Shown here one piece after another: positions 1 to 6,486 of a stretch of DNA of 24,391 bases (position 1 is the stretch's first letter; every line of letters begins with the position of its first letter). A program made the position numbers and the translations under genes. The notes under the pieces were generated by a model. That model was not told where the DNA came from, did no database searches, and saw only the letters and a list, made by a program, of their open reading frames with translations. This DNA comes from an uncultured Prevotella sp. (GTDB taxonomy: Bacteria; Bacteroidota; Bacteroidia; Bacteroidales; Bacteroidaceae), in contig USJD01000034.1 of NCBI GenBank assembly GCA_900554835.1, positions 1 through 24,391 of the forward strand, given 5' to 3'.

Positions 1-208
1 GTACCTTTGCACCAGCAATCGAAAGAAAGCTTCTCTTGTACCGAAAGTCAGTCTTTACAGACGACACATTCAGGTCTCGATTGATGTCAGGCGCCGGACA
101 TCAATAACGACCCAAATAAGGGCAAGAAATGGGGCTTCTGGGGAATTGAAATATCAACAAAACATATCCCTTTTTGTCTGAGCATGCTATGATGGCATTG
201 GCTATATA
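1..208. other. Non-coding flank, no gene recognised
   Basis: No reading frame here resembles a known protein on either strand. The only clear structure is an inverted repeat at 80-105. A TAnnTTTG-like octamer lies at 2-9 on the plus strand, but no gene follows it. The stretch lies downstream of the broken toxin on the minus strand, so it is probably degraded sequence. Confidence 0.5.
80..105. repeat. Inverted repeat / hairpin
   Basis: The arms ATTGATGTC (80-88) and GACATCAAT (97-105) are perfectly complementary over 9 bp around an 8-base loop that is itself GC-rich (it includes most of GGCGCC at 90-95). No T-run follows on either side, so it is not a convincing terminator. It may mark the edge of a lost element, but no function can be assigned. 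Confidence 0.4.
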
Positions 209-286
209 TTAAACTTGACCATTTTCTACATCAGTAAGGACATTGAAAGTAATGACTCTTGCTCCACCTGATTTTCCTTTGCCTTT
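209..286 (-). pseudogene. Remnant of a RelE/HigB-type toxin gene
   Basis: On the minus strand, directly after the antitoxin stop codon and in the same frame, the sequence reads KGKGKSGGARVITF and then NVLTDVENGQV before a TAA stop. The segment GKGKSGGARVITF is characteristic of the middle of Bacteroidetes RelE/HigB-like type II toxins. There is no start codon, and both the N-terminal half and the C-terminal part of a normal toxin of about 100 residues are missing. I read this as an internal deletion plus loss of the 3' end that inactivated the toxin partner of the adjacent antitoxin. The family call rests on one conserved block recognised by eye. Confidence 0.6.
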
Positions 287-541
287 TTACAACTCATCAA
301 GCAAACTATCTGCAGATTGAAGTTTACGTTTTCCGGCAATGGCTTCCTTTACCTCCGTCAAAGCGTTTCTGAGTTCTTTCATCAAGTCGCGCGATGAATC
401 AATACTATGACTTCCGTCATCGGGGAAGATGCGGAAATTTCCTGCACGCGATTTTAGGACTACGTGCTCTCCTGCTTTTGCCAAATTCAGATACTTTGTC
501 TGATTAGTGCGAAAGTCTCTTGTGCTAATTACAACCATCAT
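287..541 (-). CDS. Phd/YefM-family antitoxin (orphan)
   Basis: An 84-residue protein starting MMVVISTRDFRTNQTKYLN, the typical N-terminal DNA-binding part of Phd/YefM antitoxins (beta strand, then an F-R-x-N-x-x-K-Y helix). The middle segment GEHVVLKSRAGNFRIFP is the usual second half of that fold. The charged C-terminal helix would bind and neutralise the toxin. I place the start at ATG 541 (538 is equally possible); the frame extends to a TTG at 565 that has no support. The toxin gene that should follow is reduced to a fragment at 209-286, so the antitoxin is now solitary. It may still bind DNA at its own promoter. Confidence 0.75.
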   Translation of the reverse strand: MMVVISTRDFRTNQTKYLNLAKAGEHVVLKSRAGNFRIFPDDGSHSIDSSRDLMKELRNALTEVKEAIAGKRKLQSADSLLDEL

Positions 542-587
542 TCTATATATTTGTTTACGATGCAAAGAAAGTGCTACCTTTCTTCTG

Positions 588-595
588 CAAAGATA
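588..595 (-). promoter_or_regulatory. -7 element of the antitoxin promoter
   Basis: On the minus strand this reads TATCTTTG, an exact match to the Bacteroidetes -7 consensus TAnnTTTG, 46 bases upstream of the proposed antitoxin start at 541. A TTTG-like -33 candidate lies about 23 bases further upstream, slightly longer than the usual spacing. Confidence 0.55.
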
Positions 596-623
596 CGTTT
601 TTTTATTGAAACTGCAATCAAAA

Positions 624-654
624 TGGTAACCAAATTAACATTATTTGGTTACCA
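624..654. promoter_or_regulatory. 12-bp-arm palindrome, probable operator
   Basis: Perfect arms TGGTAACCAAAT (624-635) and ATTTGGTTACCA (643-654) are separated by 7 bases. Each arm, with its neighbours, itself approaches a GGTWACC-centred palindrome, so this looks like two adjacent operator sites. It lies just upstream of the antitoxin promoter, where Phd/YefM-type antitoxins bind to repress themselves. That assignment is inference from position. Confidence 0.55.
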
Positions 655-876
655 AATAAGCTTTACAAGGGGTAATGGATATGGTTCAAGTATATGAGTC
701 ATAATAGGTATCTTCATTATCGCAATCTTAATAGAATCCTTACCCACTTTGGCAATTACCAACGATTCTTATACGGCACAAGAGGCAGAGCCACACACAA
801 TCCGACATTCTATATAGGAAGAAATGACAAGTTGGACTGAAATCCCGACTTGATGACTGCTGATTTCATCATATTT

Positions 877-890
877 TGTGAAAAATCACA
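877..890. promoter_or_regulatory. CRP/FNR-like palindrome upstream of the operon promoter
   Basis: TGTGA-AAAA-TCACA is a perfect inverted repeat. Its half-sites match the CRP-superfamily half-site TGTGA/TCACA, but with a 4-base rather than the 6-base spacer of E. coli CRP. Its centre is about 72 bases upstream of the predicted transcription start near 956, a usual distance for an activator. The operon promoter has no good -33 element, which would suit activator dependence. The binding protein is unknown. Confidence 0.4.
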
Positions 891-941
891 TAGAGATGAG
901 CAAAATATATAAATTTCTGAGCACTTTTATTATTTTTTTCT

Positions 942-949
942 TACCTTTG
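942..949 (+). promoter_or_regulatory. -7 element of the APE operon promoter
   Basis: TACCTTTG matches the Bacteroidetes -7 consensus TAnnTTTG. Transcription would start about 7 bases downstream and leave a leader of about 60 bases before the ATG at 1015. The -33 region has only weak TTTC/TCTG candidates at 914-919. It is the only convincing promoter upstream of the run of genes to 23616. Confidence 0.6.
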
Positions 950-1014
950 CAAGCAACTATGTGCTCGTTTCTCAGGAAATAGCGCATTTAAATATCAACT
1001 GAATAACGGAAAAG

Positions 1015-1746
1015 ATGAAATATGCTTTAGTTACAGGAGCGTCAAGAGGTATTGGAAAAGCCGTGGCTTTACGACTTGCCAGACGGGGCTTCTGCACAAT
1101 TATCAATTACTTGAACAACCATGAGGCGGCGGAACAGGTAAAACGGGAAATTGAGCAAGAGGGCGGCTATGCTGAACTCCTGCCCTTTGATGCGTCTCAG
1201 CCCCAACAGATAGAGGCTGCCATAGACCAATGGGAATCTGCACATCCTGATGAGTGGATCTCCATACTGGTAAATAATGCTGGTATCAGAAGGGATAATG
1301 TCATGTTCATGATGTCCAACGATGACTGGCACGATGTGCTCGACACCAACCTCAACGGGTTCTTCTACATCACCCGCAGACTCTTGAAACACATGATGCC
1401 CCGCAAGCATGGCGGACGTATCATCAACATGGCTTCGCTATCGGGAATCAAGGGAATGGCTGGACAGGTAAACTATAGTGCTGCAAAGGCTGCGCTCATC
1501 GGAGCTACCAAGGCGCTGGCACAGGAGGTGGCACCCCGCAACATCACGGTGAATGCCGTTGCTCCGGGATTCATCGCTACAGACATGACAAAGGAGTTGC
1601 CTGAAGATGAACTGAAAAAGATGATTCCTGCGGGAAGATTTGGCAAGGCAGAAGAAGTGGCTGCCTTAGTTGATTTCCTTGCCTCTGACGAAGCGGCATA
1701 CATCACAGGAGAAGTCATCAACATCAATGGGGGGCTCTACACATAA
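1015..1746 (+). CDS. 3-ketoacyl-ACP reductase (FabG-like, APE ketoreductase)
   Basis: A 243-residue short-chain dehydrogenase/reductase of normal FabG length. It has the NADPH-binding glycine motif TGASRGIG (residues 7-14), NNAG (87-90) and the catalytic set N112, S141, Y154 and K158, and it ends with the FabG-typical ITGEVININGGLY. It would reduce the 3-keto group after each condensation during polyene extension, using ACP-bound substrate in the cytoplasm. It is the first gene of the operon and is 21 bases from the first ketosynthase. The role matches the single ketoreductase of aryl polyene clusters (ApeQ in the gammaproteobacterial system). The reaction class is certain; assignment to the pigment rather than fatty acids comes from context. 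Confidence 0.9.
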   Translation: MKYALVTGASRGIGKAVALRLARRGFCTIINYLNNHEAAEQVKREIEQEGGYAELLPFDASQPQQIEAAIDQWESAHPDEWISILVNNAGIRRDNVMFMMSNDDWHDVLDTNLNGFFYITRRLLKHMMPRKHGGRIINMASLSGIKGMAGQVNYSAAKAALIGATKALAQEVAPRNITVNAVAPGFIATDMTKELPEDELKKMIPAGRFGKAEEVAALVDFLASDEAAYITGEVININGGLYT

Positions 1747-1767
1747 TATATATATACTACAAGATAA

Positions 1768-2997
1768 ATGGAAAGAAGAGTTGTCATTACAGGAATGGGT
1801 ATCTGGTCTTGCCTTGGCACAGATCTGAATACTGTCAAGGAATCATTATACGCAGGAAAATCGGGTATCGGAATCCAACCGGAACGATTGGAATACGGCT
1901 ACCGTTCGGCTTTGACCGGTATAGTGGAAGAACCTGTCATTACCAAACAAATGCTCGACCGCCATACGCGTGCCGGAATGTCTGAAGAGGCTAAATATGC
2001 CTATATGGCAAGTGTTCAGGCTTTTCAGCAAGCCGAGATTTCGGATGAGTATCTCCGGGAAAATGAGGTGGGATGTATTTTCGGCAACGATTCTTCTGCC
2101 AAACCGGTCATCGAAGCTGCTAAAATCATGGATGAGAAACATGATTCTGCCATGCTCGGATATGGGATCATCTTCCAGTCGATGAACTCTACTGTCAACA
2201 TGAATCTCAGTACTATCTTCCATCTCCGGGGAATCAACTTCACGGTCAGCTCGGCATGTGCCAGCGGAAGTCATTCCATCGGTTTGGGATATATGATGAT
2301 CAAACAGGGTCTGCAGGAGATGGTGCTCTGTGGCGGTGCGCAGGAAACCAATTATTACTCTATGGCTTCTTTTGATGCGCTCAGCGCCTTCTCTATCCGC
2401 ATGGACGAACCTGCCAAGGCAAGCCGTCCTTTCGATCGAGATCGCGATGGACTCATTCCAAGCGGTGGAGCCGCCTCTCTGGTACTGGAGGATTACGAAC
2501 ACGCCAAAGCACGAGGCGCCAATATTCTTGCGGAAGTGGTGGGATATGGTTTCTCCAGCAATGGTGGAGGCATCAGTCAGCCATCAGACGAGGGAAGTGT
2601 CGTTGCCATGAGCCGTGCGCTGAAATCAGCCAACGTGACGGAAGAGGATATTGACTACATCAACGCTCATGCCACCAGTACACGCCAGGGCGATATGTAT
2701 GAAGCAATCGCCCTCGACAGAATGTTCAACGGCAAGCACGCCCTGATTTCTTCTACCAAGGGAATGACCGGGCACGAATGCTGGATGGCGGGAGCTTCGG
2801 AGATCGTTTACAGTACGCTGATGATGCAGAACGATTTCGTGGCTCCTAACGTGAACTTTGACAATCCGGACGAATATTCCGAAAAACTCAATATTGCGAC
2901 AAAGACGGTAGATACGGAAATCAATACCGTACTGAGCAACAGTTTCGGTTTCGGAGGAACCAACTCGGCTCTGGTCATCAGAAAATTCAAGGAATAA
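1768..2997 (+). CDS. 3-ketoacyl-ACP synthase 1 (FabF/FabB-like)
   Basis: A 409-residue condensing enzyme with one complete thiolase-fold ketosynthase unit. The nucleophile is C164 in SSACASG, the decarboxylation histidines are H301 (NAHAT) and H336 (GMTGHE), and the supporting lysine is K331. The C-terminal glycine-rich NSFGFGGTNS is also present. It should condense malonyl-ACP with the growing acyl chain. It sits between the ketoreductase and the methyltransferase, and unlike the other two ketosynthases of this operon it has no extra C-terminal domain. It may therefore be the main elongating subunit or the starter-specific one; the sequence does not decide this. Confidence 0.9.
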   Translation: MERRVVITGMGIWSCLGTDLNTVKESLYAGKSGIGIQPERLEYGYRSALTGIVEEPVITKQMLDRHTRAGMSEEAKYAYMASVQAFQQAEISDEYLRENEVGCIFGNDSSAKPVIEAAKIMDEKHDSAMLGYGIIFQSMNSTVNMNLSTIFHLRGINFTVSSACASGSHSIGLGYMMIKQGLQEMVLCGGAQETNYYSMASFDALSAFSIRMDEPAKASRPFDRDRDGLIPSGGAASLVLEDYEHAKARGANILAEVVGYGFSSNGGGISQPSDEGSVVAMSRALKSANVTEEDIDYINAHATSTRQGDMYEAIALDRMFNGKHALISSTKGMTGHECWMAGASEIVYSTLMMQNDFVAPNVNFDNPDEYSEKLNIATKTVDTEINTVLSNSFGFGGTNSALVIRKFKE

Positions 2998-3028
2998 CTA
3001 TTTCTGAAAAGAAAAATAAGCAATCATT

Positions 3029-4156
3029 ATGAATCTATTCAAGTCAGAAAGCGACCGCTATTCACAGGAGCAGTTATCTGCCCGTGAAGCTCAGCGACAA
3101 GCAGAATTCATAGCGTGGGGCCCCGTCATCTTCCAGGTTTCCAGACTCATGCTGAAATGGGGTATTCTGGAGGAAATCAGAAACAGTCATGACGGACTGA
3201 CCCTGGAAGAACTGGAAGGGAAAACCCGTCTCTCCCAGTATGCGCTCAAGATTTTGCTGGAAGCATCACTGAGTGCTGGTATCATTCTGATAGACAAGGA
3301 TTCAGACCGCTATACGATTTCGAAGACGGGATGGTTTCTGCTCACGGATGCTGCTACCCGGGTAAATATCGACTTCAATCATGATGTCAATTACCAGGGA
3401 TTGTTTTATCTGGATGAAGCCTTGGAGACCGGGAAGCCTGCCGGGCTGAAGACTTTAGGCAACTGGCCTACCATCTACGAGGGATTATCTCAGCTTTCTC
3501 CGCAGGTACTGGAGAGCTGGCTCCATTTTGATCATTTCTATAGTGACCATTCTTTCGACAAGGCGCTGGGAATCGTTTTCTCCAAAGATACGAAACATCT
3601 GATGGATGTGGGTGGAAATACGGGTGAATTTGCGCTTCGTTGTGTGGATGACAACCCGCTGGTAAATGTCACCATCGTTGACCTGCCTGGACAGATAGGA
3701 ATGATGAAGAGGAATATTGAGGGCAAAAAGGGAGCTGACAGAATCCATGGCTTTCCTACGGATATTCTGAAAACTGAAAACCAGTTTCCTACCCTGAAAG
3801 AGATGGCTCCTGCAGAACAGGGCGACAACTGGGATGCTATCTGGATGAGCCAGTTCTTAGACTGCTTCTCGGAAGAGGAGATATACAGCATTCTGGCAAG
3901 AGTGAGTCAAGTGATGTCGGAGAATACTACCTTATACATCATGGAGACTTTCTGGGACCGGCAGAAATACGAGACTGCATCGCTCTGCCTGACCATGACA
4001 AGTGTCTATTTCACGGTCATGGCGAATGGAAACAGTAAGATGTATCATTCCGACGACATGATCAGACAGATAGAACGTGCCGGACTCAAGGTAGTAGCCA
4101 TCCACGATGGAATAGGTCACGGCCATTCGATACTGGAAGTAAAAACAAGAAAGTAA
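3029..4156 (+). CDS. SAM-dependent methyltransferase (COMT/Methyltransf_2-like)
   Basis: A 375-residue protein with an N-terminal winged-helix dimerisation region (about 20-110: FIAWGPVIFQVSRLMLKWGI, then LSQYALKILLE) and a C-terminal class I methyltransferase domain. The SAM-binding motif is MDVGGNTGEF (about 192-201), followed by TIVDLPGQ (215-222). In classical O-methyltransferases the stretch after that contains the catalytic His of a LHDW motif; here the equivalent segment is SQFLDCFSEEE (274-284) with no histidine. It probably methylates the aryl head group, as in other APE pigments, but the missing His leaves open C- rather than O-methylation. An ACP gene follows, which would fit an ACP-bound aromatic substrate. 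Confidence 0.8.
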   Translation: MNLFKSESDRYSQEQLSAREAQRQAEFIAWGPVIFQVSRLMLKWGILEEIRNSHDGLTLEELEGKTRLSQYALKILLEASLSAGIILIDKDSDRYTISKTGWFLLTDAATRVNIDFNHDVNYQGLFYLDEALETGKPAGLKTLGNWPTIYEGLSQLSPQVLESWLHFDHFYSDHSFDKALGIVFSKDTKHLMDVGGNTGEFALRCVDDNPLVNVTIVDLPGQIGMMKRNIEGKKGADRIHGFPTDILKTENQFPTLKEMAPAEQGDNWDAIWMSQFLDCFSEEEIYSILARVSQVMSENTTLYIMETFWDRQKYETASLCLTMTSVYFTVMANGNSKMYHSDDMIRQIERAGLKVVAIHDGIGHGHSILEVKTRK

Positions 4157-4183
4157 ACATTCATATAAAATTTGAACTATCAC

Positions 4184-4426
4184 ATGGAAAGAAAAGAAAT
4201 AGAAGAAAAAGTAAGAAACTTCCTCATTGAGGATTTGGAGATTGATGAAGATAAGATTGCTCCTGAAGCTAAATTGAAGGATGACCTGGGCATAGACAGC
4301 CTCGACTTCGTAGATATTGTGGTCATCGTGGAGAAGAACTTCGGATTCAAAATCAAACCGGAAGAAATGCAAGGGGTTACTACCCTCACCCAGTTCTGTG
4401 ATTATATCGAGAGTAAAGTGGGATAA
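4184..4426 (+). CDS. Acyl carrier protein 1
   Basis: An 80-residue acidic ACP. The phosphopantetheine attachment serine is S39 in LGIDSLDFVD, inside the standard four-helix pattern (ending VTTLTQFCDYIESKV). I start it at ATG 4184; an upstream in-frame TTG at 4172 is unlikely because it gives a non-ACP-like extension. It needs a phosphopantetheinyl transferase that is not encoded here. It lies between the methyltransferase and an HtrB-like acyltransferase and is one of three ACPs in the operon, so starter, chain and transfer roles may be divided among them. Confidence 0.9.
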   Translation: MERKEIEEKVRNFLIEDLEIDEDKIAPEAKLKDDLGIDSLDFVDIVVIVEKNFGFKIKPEEMQGVTTLTQFCDYIESKVG

Positions 4427-4434
4427 AAGGGGAA

Positions 4435-5310
4435 GTGAAGAAGAATACGACTTTCGGTAATGCCTGGATGCATCGCCAACTCATCAACATACTCAGGTTC
4501 GTGGACGAGCGTTTCATCTATGTTTTCGCATGGACGATGATCATGCCCGTCTGTTTACTGCTAAATACCAACCACAGCCGCAGCCATGCCTATCGGTTTT
4601 TCCGAAATCGCATCGGTCTGGGCAGATGGAGCTCTGCATGGCACACTTACCTCAACCATTGCCTGTTTGCCACGGTTGTGATAGACCGGTTTGCCATGTT
4701 TGCCGGCAAAAGGTTTGATATTGAGCAGGAGGGTGCCGAATTTCTGAGAGAGCTGGCTTTTCAGGACGATGGGTTTCTGATGTTCAGTTCCCACATCGGC
4801 TGTTATGAGGTGGCTGGCTATTCTCTGACTCCGCCCGGGAAACGCTACAACGCACTTGTATATGGAGGCGAAAAAGACAGGATTATGGAAGGAAGACAGG
4901 AACAGTTTTCTGAACACAATATCACGATGATTCCTGTAAAAGAGGACATGAGCCATCTGTTCAAAATCAACGAGGCTCTGGTCAACCATGAGATTGTCAG
5001 TATGCCTGCCGACCGGGTGATGGGTTCCTCGAAAACCATCCCAACGGAGTTTTTAGGCAAAACAGCTCATTTCCCATCGGGTCCATTCGCAGTTGCTACG
5101 ATGCGCAACCTGGAAGTTTTAGCCATCAACGTGATTCGCATTTCCAGGAAGAAGTACAAGATCTTTGTGGCTCCCCTCGCCTATGACAAGCAGGCACCCC
5201 GGAAGCAAAAGATGGAGCAACTTGCCAAGAAATATGCAGAAGAGCTGGAATGTCTTGTGCGACAATATCCAGACCAATGGTACAACTTTTACGATTTTTG
5301 GGCAGACTAA
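4435..5310 (+). CDS. HtrB/LpxL-like lipid acyltransferase
   Basis: A 291-residue protein of the LpxL/HtrB lysophospholipid acyltransferase superfamily. It has a hydrophobic N-terminal anchor (about 28-44), the catalytic H-x4-E motif at H120-E125 (SSHIGCYE) and the downstream block RVMGSSKTIPTEFLGK plus HFPSGPFAVA typical of this family. The start is a GTG at 4435, eight bases after the ACP stop and preceded by an AAGGGGA Shine-Dalgarno-like stretch; the next in-frame ATG (codon 12) is a weaker choice. At the inner membrane it would use an acyl-ACP donor, plausibly the polyene-ACP, to acylate a lipid acceptor. Acyltransferases of this type recur in APE clusters. Confidence 0.82.
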   Translation: MKKNTTFGNAWMHRQLINILRFVDERFIYVFAWTMIMPVCLLLNTNHSRSHAYRFFRNRIGLGRWSSAWHTYLNHCLFATVVIDRFAMFAGKRFDIEQEGAEFLRELAFQDDGFLMFSSHIGCYEVAGYSLTPPGKRYNALVYGGEKDRIMEGRQEQFSEHNITMIPVKEDMSHLFKINEALVNHEIVSMPADRVMGSSKTIPTEFLGKTAHFPSGPFAVATMRNLEVLAINVIRISRKKYKIFVAPLAYDKQAPRKQKMEQLAKKYAEELECLVRQYPDQWYNFYDFWAD

Positions 5311-5352
5311 AATGCCGAACCATCCATCGCATGATGTAATCAAGATAAAGAC

Positions 5353-5802
5353 ATGAATTCAGATATAGATAATCCGGCAGGACTGGAACTCAGCCAAATA
5401 GATATACACGAGCTTCTGCCACAACAAGAGCCGTTTGTCATGATAGACCGGCTCGTCTATTGCGATAAAACCGTCACGCTTGCAGAGACAGAAATCAGGA
5501 ACGACCATATCTTTGTTGAGCATGGGCACCTTACTGCCTCTGGCCTGATAGAGAATATTGCACAGACTTGCGCAGCACGGATTGGATATTACAACTATAT
5601 TCATAAGAAAGAAATCCAGATTGGTTTTATCGGAGCCATACGCAATATGGACATCCATCAGCTTCCACCTGTGGGAGAAATCCTCACCACCCGTGTGGAA
5701 GTCAAGGAAGAAGTCTTCGGAATGACCTTAGCAGCAGCAACCGTCTCCTGGAGAAATCAGGTTTACGTAACGACTGAAATGAAAATTGCCGTTAAAGAGT
5801 AA
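5353..5802 (+). CDS. Hot-dog 3-hydroxyacyl-ACP dehydratase subunit (ApeP-like)
   Basis: A 149-residue single hot-dog protein related to FabZ/FabA. The N-terminal LLPQQEPFVMIDRL (21-34) and the central-helix segment GLIENIAQTCAA (64-75) are family landmarks. The helix carries the acidic catalytic residue E67. The loop before it, IFVEHGHLTASG, is about four residues shorter than the FabZ loop HFPGxPxxPG, so the catalytic histidine (H57 or H59) is not in a standard setting. It would dehydrate 3-hydroxyacyl-ACP to make the polyene double bonds, probably as a heterodimer with the second dehydratase at 11914-12354, as ApeI and ApeP do. Its 3' end is tandemly duplicated (5777-5829). Confidence 0.8.
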   Translation: MNSDIDNPAGLELSQIDIHELLPQQEPFVMIDRLVYCDKTVTLAETEIRNDHIFVEHGHLTASGLIENIAQTCAARIGYYNYIHKKEIQIGFIGAIRNMDIHQLPPVGEILTTRVEVKEEVFGMTLAAATVSWRNQVYVTTEMKIAVKE

Positions 5803-5829
5803 AATGAAAATTGCCGTTAAAGAGTAAAA
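5777..5829 (+). repeat. 25-bp tandem duplication spanning a stop codon
   Basis: The last codons and stop of the dehydratase gene (AAATGAAAATTGCCGTTAAA and following bases to the TAA) are repeated immediately, with a period of 25 bases over 53 bases and no mismatch. The second copy lies in the 37-base spacer before the thioesterase gene. The first copy is enough for the full protein, so the second is a recent, apparently harmless duplication. Confidence 0.85.
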
Positions 5830-5839
5830 AGAAAGAAAG

Positions 5840-6256
5840 ATGAAAGAACTGAAAGAATCCAAAGAACTTGAAATACGTTTCAGCGAAGTCGATTCGATGA
5901 ACGTGGTTTGGCATGGTTCCTACCCGCTCTATTTTGAGGATGCCCGCGAGGCTTTCGGCAAGAAATACGGGTTAGAGTACATGAGTTTCTTCAATCATGG
6001 CTATTTTGCTCCTATCGTAGAACTCAGTTTTCACTATAAGAAACCTATCAGATATGGAATGCGTCCACGCATCGACATCATCTATCGCCCTACTGAAGCG
6101 GCAAAGATTGTTTTCGATTACGAAATCCACGATCAGGAAGACAATTCTCTTATCGCAACAGGCCATTCCGTACAGGTTTTTATGGATTTGAATTACCAGC
6201 TCGTTTGGGATAATCCACCTTTCTATCAAGAATGGAAAGAGAAACATACTAAATGA
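5840..6256 (+). CDS. Acyl-CoA/ACP thioesterase (YbgC/4HBT hot-dog family)
   Basis: A 138-residue 4-hydroxybenzoyl-CoA thioesterase-like hot-dog protein. The family signature RFSEVDSMNVVWHGSYPLYF is clear, with the catalytic aspartate at D18 and a conserved H25, followed by FEDAREAFG. It probably hydrolyses aberrant or finished acyl thioesters, the role given to ApeK in other APE systems. It follows the dehydratase by 37 bases. Its TGA stop (6254-6256) is the first part of an intergenic repeat element, so the final residues of the protein may be set by that insertion. Confidence 0.82.
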   Translation: MKELKESKELEIRFSEVDSMNVVWHGSYPLYFEDAREAFGKKYGLEYMSFFNHGYFAPIVELSFHYKKPIRYGMRPRIDIIYRPTEAAKIVFDYEIHDQEDNSLIATGHSVQVFMDLNYQLVWDNPPFYQEWKEKHTK

Positions 6257-6470
6257 GAAAGACGATATAATGAGAAATGACAAATGAGAAATGAGAAATG
6301 AAGTTGGCAAGCTATATGGGGTATCCGTCAGAGACCGTAAGGTCTTATCCGAATAAAATTCCGTGAGTAATCGTATAAGCAGGAATGCTCCGATAACTCC
6401 GCGAAATCCGATGAATAAAAAATGAGAAAGACGATATAATGAGAAATGACAAATAAGAAGTGACAAATGA
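6251..6470 (+). repeat. Intergenic repeat element, copy A (117-bp core plus heptad flanks)
   Basis: A 117-bp core (6301-6417) is flanked on both sides by arrays of 7-base ATGAGAA/ATGACAA units. The core contains the hairpin AGACC-GTAA-GGTCT and several TCCG repeats. It matches copy B (12406-12522) with about three substitutions. The left flank begins on the stop codon of the thioesterase gene. A 35-bp block recurs at both ends (6251-6285 and 6420-6454). No protein is encoded. It behaves like a small dispersed intergenic element of REP or MITE type. Confidence 0.8.
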
Positions 6471-6486
6471 CAAATGAGGTTGAATT

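Larger units (their letters stand above)
542..1014. other. Regulatory intergenic region upstream of the APE operon
   Basis: This 473-base stretch between the minus-strand antitoxin and the plus-strand operon holds no gene I can support. It contains the antitoxin -7 element (588-595), a 12-bp-arm palindrome (624-654), a CRP-like palindrome (877-890) and the operon -7 element (942-949). Open frames at 464-697 and 694-840 on the plus strand lack recognisable families. Confidence 0.6.

Noticed and set aside
2..9. TACCTTTG, a -7-like octamer at the window start
   Set aside because: No gene follows on the plus strand and the -33 region is outside the window.
464..697. Plus-strand frame of 77 codons
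   Set aside because: It overlaps the antitoxin gene on the other strand, has no recognisable motif and runs through the palindrome and promoter region.
694..840. Plus-strand frame of 48 codons (MSHNRYLHYRNLNRIL...)
   Set aside because: It starts at an ATG and looks slightly protein-like, but no family is recognised and there is no promoter with a good fit; it may be a remnant.
919..966. Inverted repeat GAGCAC...GTGCTC flanking the operon promoter, suggesting an invertible promoter
   Set aside because: The arms are only 6 bp, much shorter than those of known Bacteroidetes invertible promoters, and no invertase gene is nearby.
1846..2502. Long minus-strand frame of 218 codons inside the first ketosynthase gene
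   Set aside because: It is antisense to a clear ketosynthase and has no domain signature; it is a codon-bias shadow. The same holds for the other long antisense frames, such as 13357-14127, 20312-21121 and 22516-23421.
5972..6466. Minus-strand frame of 164 codons covering repeat element copy A
   Set aside because: Low-complexity Phe/Ser/Leu-rich translation of the heptads; a similar frame over copy B arises from the same repeat, not from a gene.
6251..6470. CRISPR-like reading of the short repeats
   Set aside because: The units are 7-base tandem repeats with no unique spacers and no cas genes are present.
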